A DNA stretch of 64,000 bases from Nocardia sienata NBRC 100364 (GTDB lineage Bacteria; Actinomycetota; Actinomycetes; Mycobacteriales; Mycobacteriaceae), in contig NZ_BDBX01000003.1 of assembly GCF_001613205.1 (NCBI RefSeq), positions 1 through 64,000 on the forward strand, in the 5' to 3' direction. This document shows positions 17,815-26,604 of the stretch, one piece after another. The notes under the pieces are model-generated. The model was not told the DNA's origin. It did no database searches and saw only the letters and a program-made list of their open reading frames with translations. Numbering within the stretch: position 1 is the stretch's first letter; each line of letters begins with the position of its first letter. The position numbers and the translations under genes were made by a program.

Positions 17815-17868
17815 GTTCGCTCGCGGCCATGATGCAGAACCGGAAAATCCCGAGGGGCCGGCGGGCCG

Positions 17869-17893
17869 GTTTGCCCCGCGCCCGGCCGGGTAG
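17869..17893 (+). promoter_or_regulatory. Putative SigB/SigF-type promoter (GTTT-N15-GGGTAG), near-leaderless
   Basis: GTTT at 17869-17872 and GGGTAG at 17888-17893 with a 15-base spacer. The ATG of the metallo-hydrolase is only 10 bases after the -10 element, so the transcript would have little or no leader. Confidence 0.65.
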
Positions 17894-17902
17894 GTCGGCC
17901 GG

Positions 17903-18646
17903 ATGGTGAAACGCGAGGTCGCCGACGGAATACGCCGGATCACACACGCCGATGTCAACGTGTACCTGATCGAGGACGAGGACGGTGTCACGCTCGTGGA
18001 CACAGGTCTGCCCGCGACCTTCCGCCACATCACCGCCGCCTTACGGGATATGGGGCGTACGCCGGCCGAGGTGCGGGCCGTCCTGCTCACGCACGCGCAT
18101 TTCGACCACGTGGGGTCGGCCAAGCGTGCCCACGAGACCTGGGGTGTCCCCGTCTTCGCCCATGACGGTGATCGTGAGCTGGCCGCCCACCCTTATCGAT
18201 ACAAACGCGAACGCAATCCACTGCGGTATCCGTTGAAATACCCGCGTTCGGTGGCGGTGCTGGGAAAGATGGCTCTGGCCGGAGCGCTGGTCGTGCGCGG
18301 GCTCGACGACATCTTGTCCCTGCAGGCCGGTTCGCGGCTTCCGGTGCCGGGCAGGCCGCGGGTGGTGTTCACCCCGGGCCACACTCTCGGACACTGCGCC
18401 CTGCACCTGCCCGAGCGCGACGTGGTGCTCTCCGGTGATGCGCTGGTGACGCTGGATCCCTATACCGGCGGGAAAGGGCCGCAGATCGTCGCGGGTGCGG
18501 CCACCGCAGACAGTCCCATGGCCCTGGCGTCCCTGGCCGCGCTGGCCGATACGGGAGCGCATTCGGTGCTCCCGGGCCACGGGGAGCCCTGGACCGGCGG
18601 CGCGGCGACCGCGGTGGAACTCGCGGTGCGGGCCGGACCGCATTGA
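17903..18646 (+). CDS. MBL-fold metallo-hydrolase
   Basis: A 247-residue metallo-beta-lactamase-fold protein. The zinc-binding motif THAHFDHVG is at about residues 63-71, with further ligands in FTPGHTLGHC, LSGDAL and LPGHGEPW. Active members hydrolyse thioesters, lactones or similar bonds. The substrate here is unknown and no glyoxalase-specific features are seen. The start ATG at 17903 has no ribosome site, consistent with the near-leaderless promoter just upstream. A hairpin terminator follows the stop. Confidence 0.88.
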   Translation: MVKREVADGIRRITHADVNVYLIEDEDGVTLVDTGLPATFRHITAALRDMGRTPAEVRAVLLTHAHFDHVGSAKRAHETWGVPVFAHDGDRELAAHPYRYKRERNPLRYPLKYPRSVAVLGKMALAGALVVRGLDDILSLQAGSRLPVPGRPRVVFTPGHTLGHCALHLPERDVVLSGDALVTLDPYTGGKGPQIVAGAATADSPMALASLAALADTGAHSVLPGHGEPWTGGAATAVELAVRAGPH

Positions 18647-18653
18647 GCGTTAC

Positions 18654-18675
18654 GCGGCGCGGACCCGCGCGCCGC
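18654..18675 (+). terminator. Hairpin after the metallo-hydrolase gene
   Basis: GCGGCGCG (18654-18661) pairs with CGCGCCGC (18668-18675) around a 6-base loop, 8 bases after the stop codon. Confidence 0.6.
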
Positions 18676-18765
18676 CGGCGTTCGGGCAGTGACCGCAAAA
18701 GCCGGTGACACTGCCGCTCTCCGGTGGTCGAGGCGCCGACCGCGAACGGCGGCCCCATCATCACG

Positions 18766-18790
18766 GTTTAGTAACAGGTACGAGGGGTAG
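18766..18790 (+). promoter_or_regulatory. Putative SigB/SigF-type promoter (GTTT-N15-GGGTAG)
   Basis: GTTT at 18766-18769 and GGGTAG at 18785-18790, spacer 15, about 64 bp before the start of the unknown 172-residue protein. There is no other gene between, so it should drive that gene. Confidence 0.7.
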
Positions 18791-18854
18791 CACGGCCGAT
18801 GTCGGCGCTCCGGGGCAGTACAGGAGCGGAGCAGCGCAGGAGTGAGGAGCCGTG

Positions 18855-19373
18855 ATGGCGAACGGATACCACGAGTCGAACTTCGAGTCGGAAGTGTTAC
18901 CGCTGTCGGGAATTCAATTACAATGGCGCGGCACCGACCGCTGCTTCCGGGTGACACAGCCGCGGCCGAACGGGGAGATCGTGACCGAGGCGGGGGAGGA
19001 CGAGCTGCTGTGGCGGCCGTGGTCCGGGCGCGCGGATATGGCCGTCGGTGTGTCGGGGCCCATCAATGCCAATACCCCGGGCCGGTGGTGGGTGGTGTGG
19101 GGTGAATACGTGGGTGATCCGGTGACGGTCGCACTCGCTGACGGCGCGAGGCCTCCGGTGTGGTTCGTGGGCGGATTGTGGGTCAGCGAATGGAGCGGAC
19201 CCGAACAGCCCGCTGTGGTCACGACGGCCACGCAGCGCACCGAAGTGCGCTTCGCTCCGCCGTCGTTCCTGTCCCCGCCGCTGACCACCCTCGGCGACGG
19301 CACGAGCGGCTGCTGGGTGCACGTGGAGACCCCGGCCGGCTTTCGCCCCCGCAGCACCGTCACCCCCGCGTAG
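18855..19373 (+). CDS. Hypothetical protein
   Basis: A 172-residue protein that I do not recognise. It has no signal peptide or membrane segment. It is rich in Trp (RWWVVWGEYVGD, VWFVGGLWVSEW, LLWRPWSGR) and Pro, suggesting a beta-rich globular fold. The ATG at 18855 is 6 bases behind AGGAG; a GTG one codon earlier is less well spaced. Codon use is normal for the window. It is monocistronic behind a stress-type promoter, lying between the stress-type metallo-hydrolase and ZIP genes, so a role in stress adaptation is plausible but not shown. Confidence 0.75.
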   Translation: MANGYHESNFESEVLPLSGIQLQWRGTDRCFRVTQPRPNGEIVTEAGEDELLWRPWSGRADMAVGVSGPINANTPGRWWVVWGEYVGDPVTVALADGARPPVWFVGGLWVSEWSGPEQPAVVTTATQRTEVRFAPPSFLSPPLTTLGDGTSGCWVHVETPAGFRPRSTVTPA

Positions 19374-19459
19374 GCTGCCCGGGCCCGCGATACCCTGGCG
19401 AATCCCGTTGCGCCGAATCCGCTTCCGTGCGATCGGGTAGCTATTACAGGCCGCCACCG

Positions 19460-19484
19460 GTTTCTCCGCGGACGCCGCGGGTAG
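19460..19484 (+). promoter_or_regulatory. Putative SigB/SigF-type promoter (GTTT-N15-GGGTAG)
   Basis: GTTT at 19460-19463 and GGGTAG at 19479-19484, spacer 15, about 55 bp before the ZIP permease start. The spacing is identical to that of the other copies in the window. Confidence 0.7.
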
Positions 19485-19539
19485 CACCGGTCTCGATGAC
19501 CGGTGCCCGCGGGCACAGTGTGTGAGGAGACGTGCGCGC

Positions 19540-20295
19540 GTGTGGGATGTGTTGATCGCGGGGGGTTGGGGGCTGCTGGCAGGATCATCGCTGCTGCTGG
19601 GCGCCCTGGTCGGGTACTTGGTTCGGATACCGGTGGCAATCGTCGCCAGTGTGATGGCCTTCGGCAGCGGTGTACTGCTGTCCGCGGTGTCGTTCGAATT
19701 GATCGCCGAAGCGCACGATCGAGGTGGAATGGCGCCCACCGCGTTCGGCGCGATCTCCGGGGCCCTGGTCTACACCCTCGCGAATATCGTTCTGGCCCAG
19801 CGAGGGGCGCGGCACCGCAAACGCTCGGGCGACCAGCAGCCCTCGGAATCCGAACAATCCGGCTCCGGGACCGCGATCGCCCTGGGCGCGTTACTGGACG
19901 GGATACCGGAGTCGATCGTCATCGGCACCACCCTGCTCGGCGGCGGCGCCGTCAGCGCCGTGACCGTTGCGGCGGTGTTCATCAGCAATGTCCCCGAAGG
20001 GCTGTCCAGCGCTTCGGGAATGCGCCGCGCCGGCCGCGGCCCCCGGTATGTGTTCACATTGTGGGCCGGTATCGCGGTGGTCAGTGGCGCGGCGGCGATG
20101 GCCGGTTACGGTCTGCTCGGCGGTGCGTCGGCGACCGTGCTGGCCGCGATCACCGCGTTGGCCGCCGGCGCGATCCTGGCGATGATCGCCGACACGATGA
20201 TCCCGGAAGCGTTCGAACACGCTCATATCTGGATCGGGTTGATCACCGTGGCCGGCTTCCTGACGGCATTCGGTCTGTCCCAACTCGGGACCTGA
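19540..20295 (+). CDS. ZIP-family metal permease
   Basis: A 251-residue membrane protein with about eight hydrophobic segments. The two signature helices read LLDGIPESIVIG and ISNVPEGLSSASG, the TM4 and TM5 metal-site motifs of ZIP transporters (HNxPEG in classic members, here ISNVPEG). A hydrophilic, charged loop (RGARHRKRSGDQQ) separates TM3 and TM4. It probably moves Zn, Fe or Mn into the cytoplasm. The GTG at 19540 is 10 bases after GAGGAG; a GTG at 19522 would place that site inside the gene. It follows a stress-type promoter, so supply of Mn or Fe to the nearby Mn catalase and hemerythrin is an attractive inference. Confidence 0.85.
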   Translation: MWDVLIAGGWGLLAGSSLLLGALVGYLVRIPVAIVASVMAFGSGVLLSAVSFELIAEAHDRGGMAPTAFGAISGALVYTLANIVLAQRGARHRKRSGDQQPSESEQSGSGTAIALGALLDGIPESIVIGTTLLGGGAVSAVTVAAVFISNVPEGLSSASGMRRAGRGPRYVFTLWAGIAVVSGAAAMAGYGLLGGASATVLAAITALAAGAILAMIADTMIPEAFEHAHIWIGLITVAGFLTAFGLSQLGT

Positions 20296-20320
20296 TACCG
20301 GGCGTGGAAGAACGCCGGTA
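20296..20320 (+). terminator. Imperfect hairpin after the ZIP gene
   Basis: TACCGGGCGT (20296-20305) can pair with ACGCCGGTA (20312-20320) with one bulged base. It starts at the base after the ZIP stop codon. Confidence 0.4.
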
Positions 20321-20479
20321 CCGCCCCGGGTTCGCCGCTGTCGGATCACCGCGTACGCGCGCACCTTCCACTGGCCGGGACCGGACCGACGAGGCGGGCG
20401 CCGCGGGGGATAGCGTCGGCCCGGGATGCCGACGAGCGGCCGGGAACGTATGGCATGCGGTACGAGGGCAGGAGCCGAG

Positions 20480-22159
20480 TTGGAACGCGTGACCATAGCC
20501 GAGATGCTGCTCGATCGCCTCGGCGACGCCCATCCGGGCGTACGGACCCGGGACCGGGACTGGACCTGGGACGAGACGGTGCGCGAGAGCGCGGCCCGGG
20601 GCGCGCTGGCCACCGCTCTGCGCGTCGAGGGCCCGTTCCATATCGGCGTGCTGCTCGACAACACCCCCGAATTCCTGTTCTGGCTCGGCGGCGCGGCATT
20701 GACCGGGGCGGTGATCGTCGGCATCAACCCGACACGGCGAGGTGCCGAGCTCGAGGCCGAGATCCGTTATGTCGATTGTCAGCTGATCGTCACCGACACC
20801 GCGGGTATGGCGCGTATCGCCGATCTCGACCTGGGGCTCGGCGCGGACCGTTTCGTCCTCGTCGACGCGCCGTCCTATCTCGCCCGGGTAGCCGCGCACC
20901 GGGTGGCGGAGCCCGCCGCCGGTCCGGCGGTGCACGCCTCGTCGCTGTTGCTGCTGCTGTTCACCTCCGGAACCACCGGTACGTCGAAGGCGGTGCGATG
21001 CAGCCAGGGCCGGTTGGCGCGCCTGGCGTACGCGAACACCGAGAAATACGGCCATGTGCGCGCCGACGTCGATTACTGCTGTATGCCGCTGTTCCACGGA
21101 AACGCGTTGATGGCGCTGTGGGCGCCGGCACTGGCCAACGGTGCGACCGTCTGCCTGACACCGAAATTCTCTGCTTCCGGCTTCCTGCCGGACGTGCGCT
21201 TCTTCGGCGCCACGTTCTTCACCTACGTGGGCAAGGCGTTGAGCTATCTGCTGGCCACCCCGGAGCTGCCCGACGACAGCGACAACACCCTCGTCCGCGG
21301 GTTCGGCACCGAGGCCTCGCCGGAGGACAGGGCGCAGTTCGCGCGCCGCTTCGGAGCCGAATTGCTGGAGGGCTACGGGTCCTCGGAGGGCGCCGGGTCG
21401 GTGAAACCCGACCCGGACACACCCCCGGGCGCACTGGGCCGGCCGGCGCACGACGGCATCGTCGTCGTACACCCGCAGACCCGGAGCGAGTGTGCCCGGG
21501 CGGTGCTCGACCGGCACGGCCGGGTTCTCAATCCGGACCAGGCCATCGGTGAGATGGTCGACAAGGGCGGCGCGCAACGTTTCGAGGGGTATTACAAGAA
21601 CGAGTCCGCGGTGGCCGAGCGGATCCGGCACGGCTGGTACTGGACCGGTGATCTCGGCTATGTCGACGAAGCCGGGTTCATCTACTTCGCCGGTCGGCGC
21701 GGCGACTGGATCCGCGTGGACGGGGAGAACATCTCGGCGTTGCTGATCGAGCGGATTCTGCGGCGACACCCGGAGATCATCGCGGCCGGTGTGTACGCGG
21801 TGCCCGACCCGCGTTCGGGCGACCAGGTCATGGCCGCGATCGAGGTCGCCGACGTGTCCGGCTTCGATCCGGGCCGGTTCGCGGCGTTCCTGGCCGGCCA
21901 GGACGATCTCGGGACCAAGTCCGCGCCCCGGTTCGTGCGGGTGTCGGCGAGATTGCCGGTCACCGGATCGAACAAGGTGCTCAAGCGCGAATTGCAGGCA
22001 CAGTTGTGGCGCGGTGACGAACCGGTGTTCCACCGGGTGGGTCGGGGGGCACCGAAGTACGTACCGCTGACCGAAGCCGACCAGCGGGCGCTCGAGGGCG
22101 AATTCCACATCCACGGCCGCGCGAGGTTCCTCCCGGAGCCGGAAGTTCCGCGCACCTGA
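20480..22159 (+). CDS. Long-chain fatty-acyl-CoA synthetase, FadD1/FadD17-like
   Basis: A 559-residue AMP-forming ligase that activates a fatty or other carboxylic acid with ATP and CoA. The P-loop reads TSGTTGTSKAV, then the A5 motif EGYGSSEGAG, the hinge region WYWTGDLGYVDEAG and FAGRRGDWIRVDGEN, and the catalytic Lys in TGSNKVLKREL. I place the start at TTG 20480, 5 bases after AGGAG; the GTG three codons later (before TIAEMLLDRL) matches related proteins equally well. It is transcribed alone and converges with the Cache protein gene. The acid substrate cannot be told from sequence. Confidence 0.9.
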   Translation: MERVTIAEMLLDRLGDAHPGVRTRDRDWTWDETVRESAARGALATALRVEGPFHIGVLLDNTPEFLFWLGGAALTGAVIVGINPTRRGAELEAEIRYVDCQLIVTDTAGMARIADLDLGLGADRFVLVDAPSYLARVAAHRVAEPAAGPAVHASSLLLLLFTSGTTGTSKAVRCSQGRLARLAYANTEKYGHVRADVDYCCMPLFHGNALMALWAPALANGATVCLTPKFSASGFLPDVRFFGATFFTYVGKALSYLLATPELPDDSDNTLVRGFGTEASPEDRAQFARRFGAELLEGYGSSEGAGSVKPDPDTPPGALGRPAHDGIVVVHPQTRSECARAVLDRHGRVLNPDQAIGEMVDKGGAQRFEGYYKNESAVAERIRHGWYWTGDLGYVDEAGFIYFAGRRGDWIRVDGENISALLIERILRRHPEIIAAGVYAVPDPRSGDQVMAAIEVADVSGFDPGRFAAFLAGQDDLGTKSAPRFVRVSARLPVTGSNKVLKRELQAQLWRGDEPVFHRVGRGAPKYVPLTEADQRALEGEFHIHGRARFLPEPEVPRT

Positions 22160-22257
22160 AGTGCTCTCCGGGGAGCCCGGCCGTATCCGGACGGGCGTCG
22201 CGGGGTTCGCGCGGCGCGTGGGTACCGCTGTCGTGCCGTACCGCAACGGCGGTTGTC

Positions 22258-22989
22258 TCAGTGCGGTGCGGTGTTCTCCAGCCGACGGAGCGACCAGGGT
22301 AACGCGTCGATCGGCACTCCGATACCGGTTCGGCCGGCGCCGGTCTTGGACCCAGGGGGGAGTCCCGGATCGGTGGCCAGGATTACGCGGCCCTCGGCGT
22401 TGACGAGCACAAGGGCGTGAACCGAGGCCCGGAACCGGGGAAGCAGGACCTCCTGCATCGCGCCGACCGGCACATCGGCGCCGGCGATCCCGAGGAACTG
22501 TCCCGCGGCGGTAACGACCGGAACCGCGAAAGTGCACACGTATTGGTCGGTGCACGCGAAATCGATGTAGGGTCCGTGCACCCAGCGGTGCCGCTCGTCA
22601 CGGGGGACCACATACCAGTCCATCTGGGTGTAGTCGTAGAAGTATTCGCTCTGCGGATTCAGCTCGGGGTCCAGCCGGTGGGGTTCGTGTGCCGGATGCA
22701 ACTGCCACCACTCGAGGAACCGGGGCCGGTCGGCGAGTACACCGTCGGCGATGACCACGCCCGCCCCGTCGAACAGGTCGCCCGCCTGCTCCAGTTCCCG
22801 GGTGATGGGCTCACGCAGCGACGTCAGGTCGGCGGAACGAGGAGCCGATCGCCGGTTTCCGGTGACCTCGTTCCACACGCTCGTCAACGCGTTCCCTATC
22901 GTCGTCAGCGGCAAGAAAATCTGCTCGGCCAGCTCTGCCACGACAGAAGCGAGCGACTCGACGGTCGGAGGTCTCGGTTTGTCCGTCAT
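22258..22989 (-). CDS. Soluble Cache-domain protein
   Basis: A 243-residue protein without signal peptide or membrane segment. Residues about 115-215 resemble a PAS-like Cache (PDC) sensor: YFYDYTQMDWYVVPRDERHR, YIDFACTDQYVCTFAVPVV and AGQFLGIAGADVPV are typical of ligand-binding Cache strands. Most Cache domains are extracellular parts of receptors; here the domain seems cytoplasmic and stands alone. Its ATG overlaps the stop of the upstream GntR gene by 4 bases, so both are made together. The likely role is effector sensing linked to that regulator. Confidence 0.75.
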   Translation of the reverse strand: MTDKPRPPTVESLASVVAELAEQIFLPLTTIGNALTSVWNEVTGNRRSAPRSADLTSLREPITRELEQAGDLFDGAGVVIADGVLADRPRFLEWWQLHPAHEPHRLDPELNPQSEYFYDYTQMDWYVVPRDERHRWVHGPYIDFACTDQYVCTFAVPVVTAAGQFLGIAGADVPVGAMQEVLLPRFRASVHALVLVNAEGRVILATDPGLPPGSKTGAGRTGIGVPIDALPWSLRRLENTAPH

Positions 22990-23738
22990 CGATCACTGAG
23001 CTCCATACGTAGGGCGACGAGGCGACGGATGCGGGATTCACTATGTGATTCTGCCAGCTCCCGGGCCGCGGCATCATCCTCGCGTTCGATGGCGCGGACC
23101 AGATCGCTGTGGACCGAGGCCTCGGCGGCCGGATCCAGCTCCACCCGCGGCAGCCAGACCAGTGCGGAGAGCTCGGCCTGGAGATCGACCTGGGCCCGAG
23201 TGAGTCTGGTGGACTGCGCGCATACGGCCATCTCGATGTGGAAGCGGCTGTCGGCCCGCCGGGCCGCGACCGGTTCGGTGCTGGTCCGCAACCGGTCGGT
23301 CAGGGCATGGAGCCGGGCCACATCGGCCCGGCCGCCGCGGCGGGCGGCGAATACCGCGGCCGCCCCGGCGATGGCGAACTGGGCGTCGCCGAGGTCGCGT
23401 AATTCCGCGAGACTCATCTGCTGCAACCGGGCCGACGCGGTGTGTTCGAGGACCTCCGCGGACGAACAGATGAAGCTACCGCCCCCGCGACCTCGCTTGG
23501 TGCGGACGATGCCCTGCTGCCGGAGGACGGCCAGTGCCTCGCGCAGCGTCATCGTCGATACACCCAGCTGATCGGCGAGGGTCAGTTCGCTCGGCAACTG
23601 CTGGCCGTCCACCATCACCCCGAGGCTGATCGCCGCGGAAAGTCGCTGGACCACGGCCTCCGTTTTCGGACCACTGCCCTCCAGTGGTGACAGAACAGCG
23701 CTGAGCGCGGTCAGGCCCGCGCGTTCCTGCTGGGACAA
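22986..23738 (-). CDS. GntR-family regulator (FadR/FCD subfamily)
   Basis: A 250-residue regulator. The N-terminal winged helix-turn-helix is at about residues 28-92 (PSELTLADQLGVSTMTLREAL, then LRQQGIVRTKRGRGGG), followed by an FCD all-helical effector domain with metal-ligand-type residues in DSRFHIEMA and SHSES. It starts at a TTG 7 bases after GGAGGAG. It is translationally coupled to the downstream Cache protein, forming an unusual regulator-sensor pair. The AT-rich upstream region holds several inverted repeats that could be its operators. Confidence 0.88.
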   Translation of the reverse strand: MSQQERAGLTALSAVLSPLEGSGPKTEAVVQRLSAAISLGVMVDGQQLPSELTLADQLGVSTMTLREALAVLRQQGIVRTKRGRGGGSFICSSAEVLEHTASARLQQMSLAELRDLGDAQFAIAGAAAVFAARRGGRADVARLHALTDRLRTSTEPVAARRADSRFHIEMAVCAQSTRLTRAQVDLQAELSALVWLPRVELDPAAEASVHSDLVRAIEREDDAAARELAESHSESRIRRLVALRMELSDR

Positions 23739-23773
23739 CGCGACTCCTCCGGTGCGCGGTATGTGGATCGATT

Positions 23774-23890
23774 CTATGACTCGGAATTTGAAATATGAAC
23801 TATGGAGTCAATAGAGAGTCGGCGCCCCACCGGTCTTTCATCCCAGGATCGCGCTCCACATCGCCCAAGCCATTGAAATATGGTTTCATA
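23774..23890. promoter_or_regulatory. AT-rich regulatory region with inverted repeats
   Basis: The stretch before the GntR gene is AT-rich relative to the window. CTATGACTC (23774-23782) and GAGTCAATAG (23805-23814) form an inverted repeat with one extra base, and TATG-GTTT-CATA (23879-23890) is a second, perfect one. They are candidate GntR operators and may also control the rightward small gene at 23961. No protein is encoded here. Confidence 0.4.
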
Positions 23891-23960
23891 GGTATTAGAT
23901 TGTCGGTGGCGCCGCCTCGGGGCGCCCTCAGCGGACCGGACGATCCAGAGAGGCAACGAC

Positions 23961-24350
23961 ATGCACGAACACCCGGCTGGCTGTGTCGAGGATCCGCATC
24001 GGCAGCGTCGTCGCGGTGCGGAACCATCCGCCGGCCCGGCGGTGACCATCGAGCAGGGCGGATGTTCGGGCGGCGCGTCGGTGAACGAAGGTATGTGCCG
24101 GACGGAAGTCGACGGGCTCCGCGCCACCTGGCGCCTGCTGCGGCATCACGCCATCGCCATCGTCGTCGTCGAAAAACTCTCCGATGCCTCCCCGGTGGTC
24201 CACTTCCCCTCCGGCAGCTATCCGGACCTCGCGCGGGCACGAGAACTGTATCCGGAACTGGCCGGGCTCTGGGATGCGATCCGGCACGAATTCTGGGGAC
24301 GGCTCATGTCGCCGCTGTCACCCGGTTCAGGGGCGCACGCCTGGGCATGA
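23961..24350 (+). CDS. Small hypothetical protein
   Basis: A 129-codon frame. The C-terminal two-thirds look like real protein, with strong third-position GC: TWRLLRHHAIAIVVVEKL, then SYPDLARARELYPELAGLWD. It has no signal peptide, membrane segment or recognised domain. The N-terminal 45 codons are low-complexity, and an internal ATG at 24093 (before CRTEVDGLRATWR) is an alternative start. It lies divergent from gntR and convergent with the thiamine-diphosphate enzyme. Confidence 0.5.
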   Translation: MHEHPAGCVEDPHRQRRRGAEPSAGPAVTIEQGGCSGGASVNEGMCRTEVDGLRATWRLLRHHAIAIVVVEKLSDASPVVHFPSGSYPDLARARELYPELAGLWDAIRHEFWGRLMSPLSPGSGAHAWA

Positions 24351-24405
24351 CACCCACGCGGTCGCAGTGGCCGCATGGGCGAGGCCTGTGCCGGTGCCTT
24401 CCCGG

Positions 24406-26187
24406 TCAGGGCCGGAACTCCTGCGCCTTGGCCTTGGCGCCCTGCACCATCAGATGCCAGGCGTCCGGGTCGCCGCGCAGTACCGAGGCGGCCATCTCCT
24501 TCAGCTGCTCGTAGCTGGCGTGCGGGGGAATCGGCGGCACCTCGGGGTCGCATCGGACGTCGAGAACGACCGGCCCGTCCGCGGCGAGAGCGTAATCCCA
24601 GGCTCCGCCGATCGCGTCCGGTTTCTCCACCGCGACCGCCTCGATACCCATCGCCCGCGCGATCTCGGCGTAAGAGACATCGGGGAGGCTCTGCGATTCC
24701 TCGAACTTCGGCGCGCCGCCCATGGCACGCAGTTCCCAGGTGACCTGATTGAGATCGTTGTTGTGGAAGACACAGACGATCAGCCGGCGATCCTGCCACA
24801 GATGCTGATAGCGGGCGATGGTCATGAGCTCGGCGAGCCCGTTCATCTGCATGGCGCCGTCGCCGACCAGGGCGATCGCGGGGCGGTCGGGATGGGCGAA
24901 CTTCGCGCCGATGGCATAGGGGACCCCCGGGCCCATCGTGGCGAGGGTGCCCGAGAGCGATCCGCGCATCTGATCGCGGAAGCGCAGGCAGCGGGCGTAC
25001 CAGTTGGTGGAGGATCCGGAATCCGCGGTCACGATGGCGTTGCCGGGAATCCGCTCGGACAACTCCCACACCACCCGCATCGGATTGATCGGGTGGGCGT
25101 CGAGCATGCTCTGGCGCTCCACGGTGGCCCACCACCGGTGCACGTTCTTCTCGATCTCCTCGCGCCAGGAGCGGTCCTGTTTGCGCTGCAGCAGCGGGAT
25201 CAGGTGGCGCAGGGTGGTCCGCGCGTCGCCGACCAGGTTCACCTCGGTGGGATAGCGCATGCCGATCATCGCGCCGTCGAGGTCGATCTGTACCGCGCGT
25301 GCCTGATCGAGTTCGGGCAGGAACTGGCTGTAGGGGAAATTGGAACCGACGATCAGCAGGGTGTCGCAGTCGCGCATCAGCTCGTAGCTGGGCCGGGTGC
25401 CCAGCAGTCCGATCGACCCGGTGACGAACGGGAGGTCATCGGGCAGGACGTCCTTGCCCAGGAGCGCCTTGGCGATGCCCGCACCGGTCAGGTCGGCGAC
25501 CTCGAGCACCTCCGCCGCGGCCGCCCGGGCGCCCTGGCCCACCAGCATGGCGACCTTCGACCCGGCGTTGAGCACATCGGCGGCGTGCCGGATTTCGTCC
25601 TCTGCCGGATCGGAACTCGTCACCGGTGCCGCGGGCGGGCTGGACGGAACCTGTTTGAACTCGTGCTGCGGGGGCTCGTACGGTTCCTCCTGGAGATCCG
25701 CCGGGATGATGACCGCGGTGGGGGAGCGGCGAGCGATGGCGGTGCGGAAGGCCCGGTCCAGGGCATTCGGCAGCTGGCTGGAGACGTTCACCTCAACCAG
25801 GTAGTCGGCGGCGACGTCCTTGTACAGCGATTGGAGGTCGACTTCCTGCTGGTAGCTGCCGCCCATCGCGCTCCGCGCGGTCTGACCCACGACGGCCACC
25901 ACCGGAACATGATCGAGTTTGGCGTCGTAGAGCCCGTTGAGCAGGTGGATCGCACCGGGGCCCGAGGTCGCGGTACATACGCCCACCTTGCCGCTGAACT
26001 TGGCGTACCCGGTCGCCTGAAAAGCCGCCATCTCCTCGTGCCGGGCCTGGACGAACCGCGGTGAATTGTCGGCGCGGCCGAACGCGGCCACGAGGCCGTT
26101 GATGCCGTCGCCGGGGTAACCGAAGACCTGCTCGACCCCCCATTCGCGGAGGCGCCGCAGGACATAGTCGGAGACTTGCTGGGCCAT
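24406..26187 (-). CDS. Thiamine-diphosphate-dependent enzyme, PoxB/acetolactate synthase-like
   Basis: A 593-residue protein with the three-domain fold of pyruvate oxidase and acetolactate synthase. The N-terminal Pyr domain has the activating Glu in ARHEEMAAFQATGYAK. The C-terminal PP domain carries the thiamine-diphosphate motif GDGAMQMNG ending in FHNNDLN. The MGPGVPYAIGAKFAHPDRP segment is typical of the PoxB-like branch annotated as thiamine-pyrophosphate-requiring. It probably decarboxylates a 2-keto acid such as pyruvate, using a quinone or other acceptor. The ATG at 26187 follows GAGGAG. A weak stress-type promoter lies upstream. Confidence 0.87.
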   Translation of the reverse strand: MAQQVSDYVLRRLREWGVEQVFGYPGDGINGLVAAFGRADNSPRFVQARHEEMAAFQATGYAKFSGKVGVCTATSGPGAIHLLNGLYDAKLDHVPVVAVVGQTARSAMGGSYQQEVDLQSLYKDVAADYLVEVNVSSQLPNALDRAFRTAIARRSPTAVIIPADLQEEPYEPPQHEFKQVPSSPPAAPVTSSDPAEDEIRHAADVLNAGSKVAMLVGQGARAAAAEVLEVADLTGAGIAKALLGKDVLPDDLPFVTGSIGLLGTRPSYELMRDCDTLLIVGSNFPYSQFLPELDQARAVQIDLDGAMIGMRYPTEVNLVGDARTTLRHLIPLLQRKQDRSWREEIEKNVHRWWATVERQSMLDAHPINPMRVVWELSERIPGNAIVTADSGSSTNWYARCLRFRDQMRGSLSGTLATMGPGVPYAIGAKFAHPDRPAIALVGDGAMQMNGLAELMTIARYQHLWQDRRLIVCVFHNNDLNQVTWELRAMGGAPKFEESQSLPDVSYAEIARAMGIEAVAVEKPDAIGGAWDYALAADGPVVLDVRCDPEVPPIPPHASYEQLKEMAASVLRGDPDAWHLMVQGAKAKAQEFRP

Positions 26188-26230
26188 AGCTTCTCCTCGC
26201 TGACTCGCGGAGCGGGTGTCGACCGTCGTG

Positions 26231-26255
26231 CTACCCGCTGTGGTCGAAGTCAATC
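26231..26255 (-). promoter_or_regulatory. Weak SigB/SigF-type promoter candidate (GATT-N15-GGGTAG)
   Basis: On the minus strand GATT (26255-26252) is followed after 15 bases by GGGTAG (26236-26231). The -35 half differs from the other copies by one base. It lies 43 bp before the thiamine-diphosphate enzyme start. Confidence 0.4.
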
Positions 26256-26604
26256 CGCGGGGCCCGCCGAACGCGGTCGAACCCAGCGACGATGCCGGGC
26301 GGAGCTCGGCCCTCGCCGGTCGGCTCGGGTGAACCGTTTCCGGCGGTCAACTGTTACCGGGACAGGTGGGCGCATAGTGCGTGCTGCCCGAGGATTTGCT
26401 GGTAGCGCGCTCGGCGGCTGATGGCCGACGGGTGCTGCCCACCGGCTCCGGTCCCGATACGGCCGCGGCCGCCACCGGCTTCCGAGAGCGGCGCTGGCTC
26501 GCACGACCCCCGGGATTCCTTGCGGGAGGGTGGATCCCGTTCCTGCACCGGCGTGGAGCCCGTACGCTGGTCCGGCAAACATGGGTCAGTGTGGGAGGAA
26601 TGCG
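26256..26604. other. Intergenic stretch, no gene seen
   Basis: Between the divergent thiamine-diphosphate enzyme and membrane protein genes I see no recognisable coding sequence and no promoter better than the weak one at 26231. It ends with GGAGG (26594-26598), the ribosome site of the next gene. Confidence 0.4.

Noticed and set aside
20243..22555. 770-codon minus-strand frame opposite the FadD gene
   Set aside because: No domain, codon bias of a shadow frame, and it covers a well supported acyl-CoA synthetase.
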